NCBI RefSeq assembly: GCF_004403065.1
Contig: NZ_SOHA01000009.1
Coordinates: 63,358 to 116,648 of the forward strand
From: Cryobacterium cryoconiti
GTDB taxonomy: Bacteria > Actinomycetota > Actinomycetes > Actinomycetales > Microbacteriaceae
Direction of reading: 5' to 3'
Length of the DNA stretch: 53,291 bases
Below, piece by piece: positions 51,526 through 53,291 of this stretch (its first letter is position 1; every line of letters begins with the position of its first letter). The notes under the pieces were generated by a model. That model did not search any database. It was not told the origin of the DNA and saw nothing but the letters and a program-made list of their open reading frames with translations. The position numbers and the translations under genes were made by a program.

Positions 51526-53291
51526 ATGACCAACTCCACTCCATCCGTGCAGCACGATCTCAGCGCCGATGTGGTTGCCCTCGTGCAGAAGTGGCTCGCC
51601 GAGAGCGCCACGATTCCCGCCGACGTGTCGGCCGAACGCCTCGCCGGCGTGCTGAAGGACCCGAACGGGCTGGACTTCACCGTGGGCTTCGTCGACGGTG
51701 TGATGCGCCCGGAAGACCTCATGGTCGCCGGGTACAACCTGCAGAAAGTGGCGAAGCAGGCGCCCGGCTTCCTGCCCTCGTACATGCGCGGGGCGATCGG
51801 CCTCGGCGGAGTGCTCGGCCCGGTGCTGCCCTGGGTGGTCATCCCGGCGGCACGGAAGGTGCTGCGCCAGATGGTCGGCCACCTCGTCGTGGACGCCACG
51901 CCGGACAAGCTCGGCCCGGCGATCGCACACCTGCGTGAATCCGGCAACCGGCTCAACATCAACCTGCTCGGGGAGGCCGTGCTGGGGGAGAGGGAGGCGC
52001 TGCGCCGCCTCGAAGGCACCCGCGCGCTGCTCGCGCGCGACGACGTGGATTACGTCTCGATCAAGGTCTCCTCGATCGCCAGCCAGCTGTCGATGTGGTC
52101 GTTCGATGAGGCTGTCGACCGGGTCGTCGAGCGCCTGACCCCGCTGTACGAGCTGGCGGAATCGTCGGCGACGCCCAAGTTCATCAACCTCGACATGGAG
52201 GAGTACCGCGACCTCGACCTCACCATCGCGGTGTTCGAGCGAATCCTCGACCAGCCGCAGCTGTTGCACCTGGAGGCCGGCATCGTGCTGCAGGCCTACC
52301 TGCCCGACGCCCTGGGTGCTCTGCAGGGTCTGACCCACTGGGCCCAGGGCCGCCGGGCAGCCGGCGGAGCCCCGATCAAGGTGCGCGTGGTCAAGGGTGC
52401 CAACCTGGCCATGGAGCATGTCGACTCCGCCGTGCACGACTGGCCGCTGGCGACCTACTCCACCAAGCAGGACAGCGACACCAACTACAAGCGCGTTCTC
52501 GACTGGGCGTTCACGCCCCAGAACACGGATGCCGTCAAGATCGGCGTCGCCGGCCACAACCTCTTCGACGTGGCGTGGGCGCACCTGCTCGCGCAGAAGC
52601 GCGGCGTGGACGACCGGGTCGAGTTCGAGATGCTGCTGGGCATGGCCACCAGCCAGGCCGAGGCCGTTCGCAAGGACGTCGGCCGACTCCTGCTCTACAC
52701 GCCCGTCGTGAACCCCGCCGAGTTCGACGTGGCGATCAGCTACCTGATCCGCCGCCTCGAGGAGAACGCCAGCCAGGACAACTTCATGTCGGCGGTCTTC
52801 GAGCTGACCAGCTCACCGGACCTCTTCGACCGGGAGAAGGAGCGGTTCCTGGCCTCCCTCGCGGGCCTCGACACCGTCGTGCCGCAGCCCAACCGGGGCC
52901 AGGACCGGTCCCGGGCCGAGCAGCTCGACGCCGCCGACCATGGACTGGAGCGCTCCGCCGATTACGGCGACGACGAATACGGCGATGAGTCCGGAGTCGG
53001 GCTCACCGCAGCCGTGCTCGGCCTCACCCGCGGTTCCGTCGGCAGCCTGCCGCAGACCGGTTTCCACAACGAACCCGACACGGACCCCTCGCTGCCCGCG
53101 AACCGGGCCTGGGGCCGTCGCATCCTGAGCCGGGTGGGGACCTCCACGCTCGGGCTGGACGCCATCCGTGACGCCCGGGTCAGCGACCCGGCCGAACTGG
53201 ACCACCTGATCGAGACCGCCGCGGCCGCCGGCGCCGCCTGGGGCCAGCGCACCGGCGCCGAGCGCGCCGCCGTGCTGCACCGGGCCGGGCT
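51526..53291 (+). CDS. putA: Bifunctional proline dehydrogenase / glutamate-semialdehyde dehydrogenase PutA (partial, cut by window end)
   Basis: Open to the end of the window, 588 codons without a stop. The proline dehydrogenase domain is complete: DMEEYRDLDLTIAVFE, the VRVVKGAN barrel strand, and YLIRRLEENAS, the substrate-binding Arg-Arg motif, near residues 406-416. The aldehyde dehydrogenase half begins after an acidic linker but is truncated here. PutA oxidises proline to glutamate in two FAD- and NAD-dependent steps. The order and length suggest the actinobacterial PutA without an N-terminal DNA-binding domain. Start ATG at 51526; a GTG six nt earlier is in frame. Divergent from a LysR gene. 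Confidence 0.94.
   Translation, partial: MTNSTPSVQHDLSADVVALVQKWLAESATIPADVSAERLAGVLKDPNGLDFTVGFVDGVMRPEDLMVAGYNLQKVAKQAPGFLPSYMRGAIGLGGVLGPVLPWVVIPAARKVLRQMVGHLVVDATPDKLGPAIAHLRESGNRLNINLLGEAVLGEREALRRLEGTRALLARDDVDYVSIKVSSIASQLSMWSFDEAVDRVVERLTPLYELAESSATPKFINLDMEEYRDLDLTIAVFERILDQPQLLHLEAGIVLQAYLPDALGALQGLTHWAQGRRAAGGAPIKVRVVKGANLAMEHVDSAVHDWPLATYSTKQDSDTNYKRVLDWAFTPQNTDAVKIGVAGHNLFDVAWAHLLAQKRGVDDRVEFEMLLGMATSQAEAVRKDVGRLLLYTPVVNPAEFDVAISYLIRRLEENASQDNFMSAVFELTSSPDLFDREKERFLASLAGLDTVVPQPNRGQDRSRAEQLDAADHGLERSADYGDDEYGDESGVGLTAAVLGLTRGSVGSLPQTGFHNEPDTDPSLPANRAWGRRILSRVGTSTLGLDAIRDARVSDPAELDHLIETAAAAGAAWGQRTGAERAAVLHRAG

Noticed and set aside
1..53291. tRNA, rRNA or riboswitch
   Set aside because: I looked for tRNA-like cloverleaf ends and known riboswitch cores in the larger gaps and recognised none; a covariance-model search (tRNAscan-SE, Infernal/Rfam) would settle this.

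Overview
The window is a chromosomal segment of a high-GC Gram-positive actinobacterium, most likely of the family Microbacteriaceae (a Cryobacterium/Leifsonia-like organism is my best guess, not demonstrable here). Pointers are NucS mismatch repair, a coproporphyrin-dependent haem pathway with HemQ, a DUF222/HNH protein, TANNNT-type -10 boxes placed directly before start codons, and an intergenic repeat built on TCTCGACAGGCTCGACCA.

Layout. (1) 17-2768: HAD phosphatase, nucS and an MFS transporter. (2) 2947-12912: an IclR regulator followed by an eight-gene operon: P450, split PEP-synthase-like phosphotransferase (two genes), SDR dehydrogenase, [2Fe-2S] ferredoxin, ferredoxin reductase, HD-domain phosphohydrolase and aldehyde dehydrogenase. 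Gene content and order match, in reverse lettering, the cre (4-cresol) genes of Corynebacterium glutamicum: CreHI phosphorylates the phenol, CreJ with CreE/CreF oxidises the para-alkyl group of the aryl phosphate, CreD removes the phosphate, and CreG/CreC oxidise alcohol to aldehyde to 4-hydroxybenzoate-type acid. This is the outstanding system of the window. (3) 13021-22656: ErpA-like Fe-S carrier, MATE exporter, DUF222-HNH protein, an ABC exporter whose ATPase gene is frameshifted, M13 metallopeptidase, and a beta-lactamase-fold protein without catalytic Ser/Lys. (4) 22737-26824: DUF466-cstA pair and glycyl-tRNA synthetase. (5) 27199-38663: a nearly complete haem cluster (hemA divergent; hemE, cgoX, three small envelope genes, hemQ, cpfC, hemC, hemD, hemB, hemL). 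(6) 38741-51384: assorted accessory and housekeeping genes. (7) 51526 to the window end: putA, cut by the end, divergent from a LysR regulator.

Non-coding structure is rich. Six sites carry the same dispersed repeat, two of them as tandem arrays (5 x 23 bp; about 4 x 53 bp). Six intergenic spots hold long, nearly perfect inverted repeats, including a 28-bp perfect hairpin inside the haem gene string. A GC-rich minisatellite lies downstream of glyS. At fifteen sites (fourteen annotated genes and one putative leader peptide) a TANNNT hexamer sits exactly 6 or 7 nt before the start codon, which points to widespread leaderless transcription; two further weak cases are noted.

Coordinates of starts were chosen by hand from ribosome-binding sites, overlaps and -10 spacing. 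Function names rest on recognised motifs and gene order, not on database searches.
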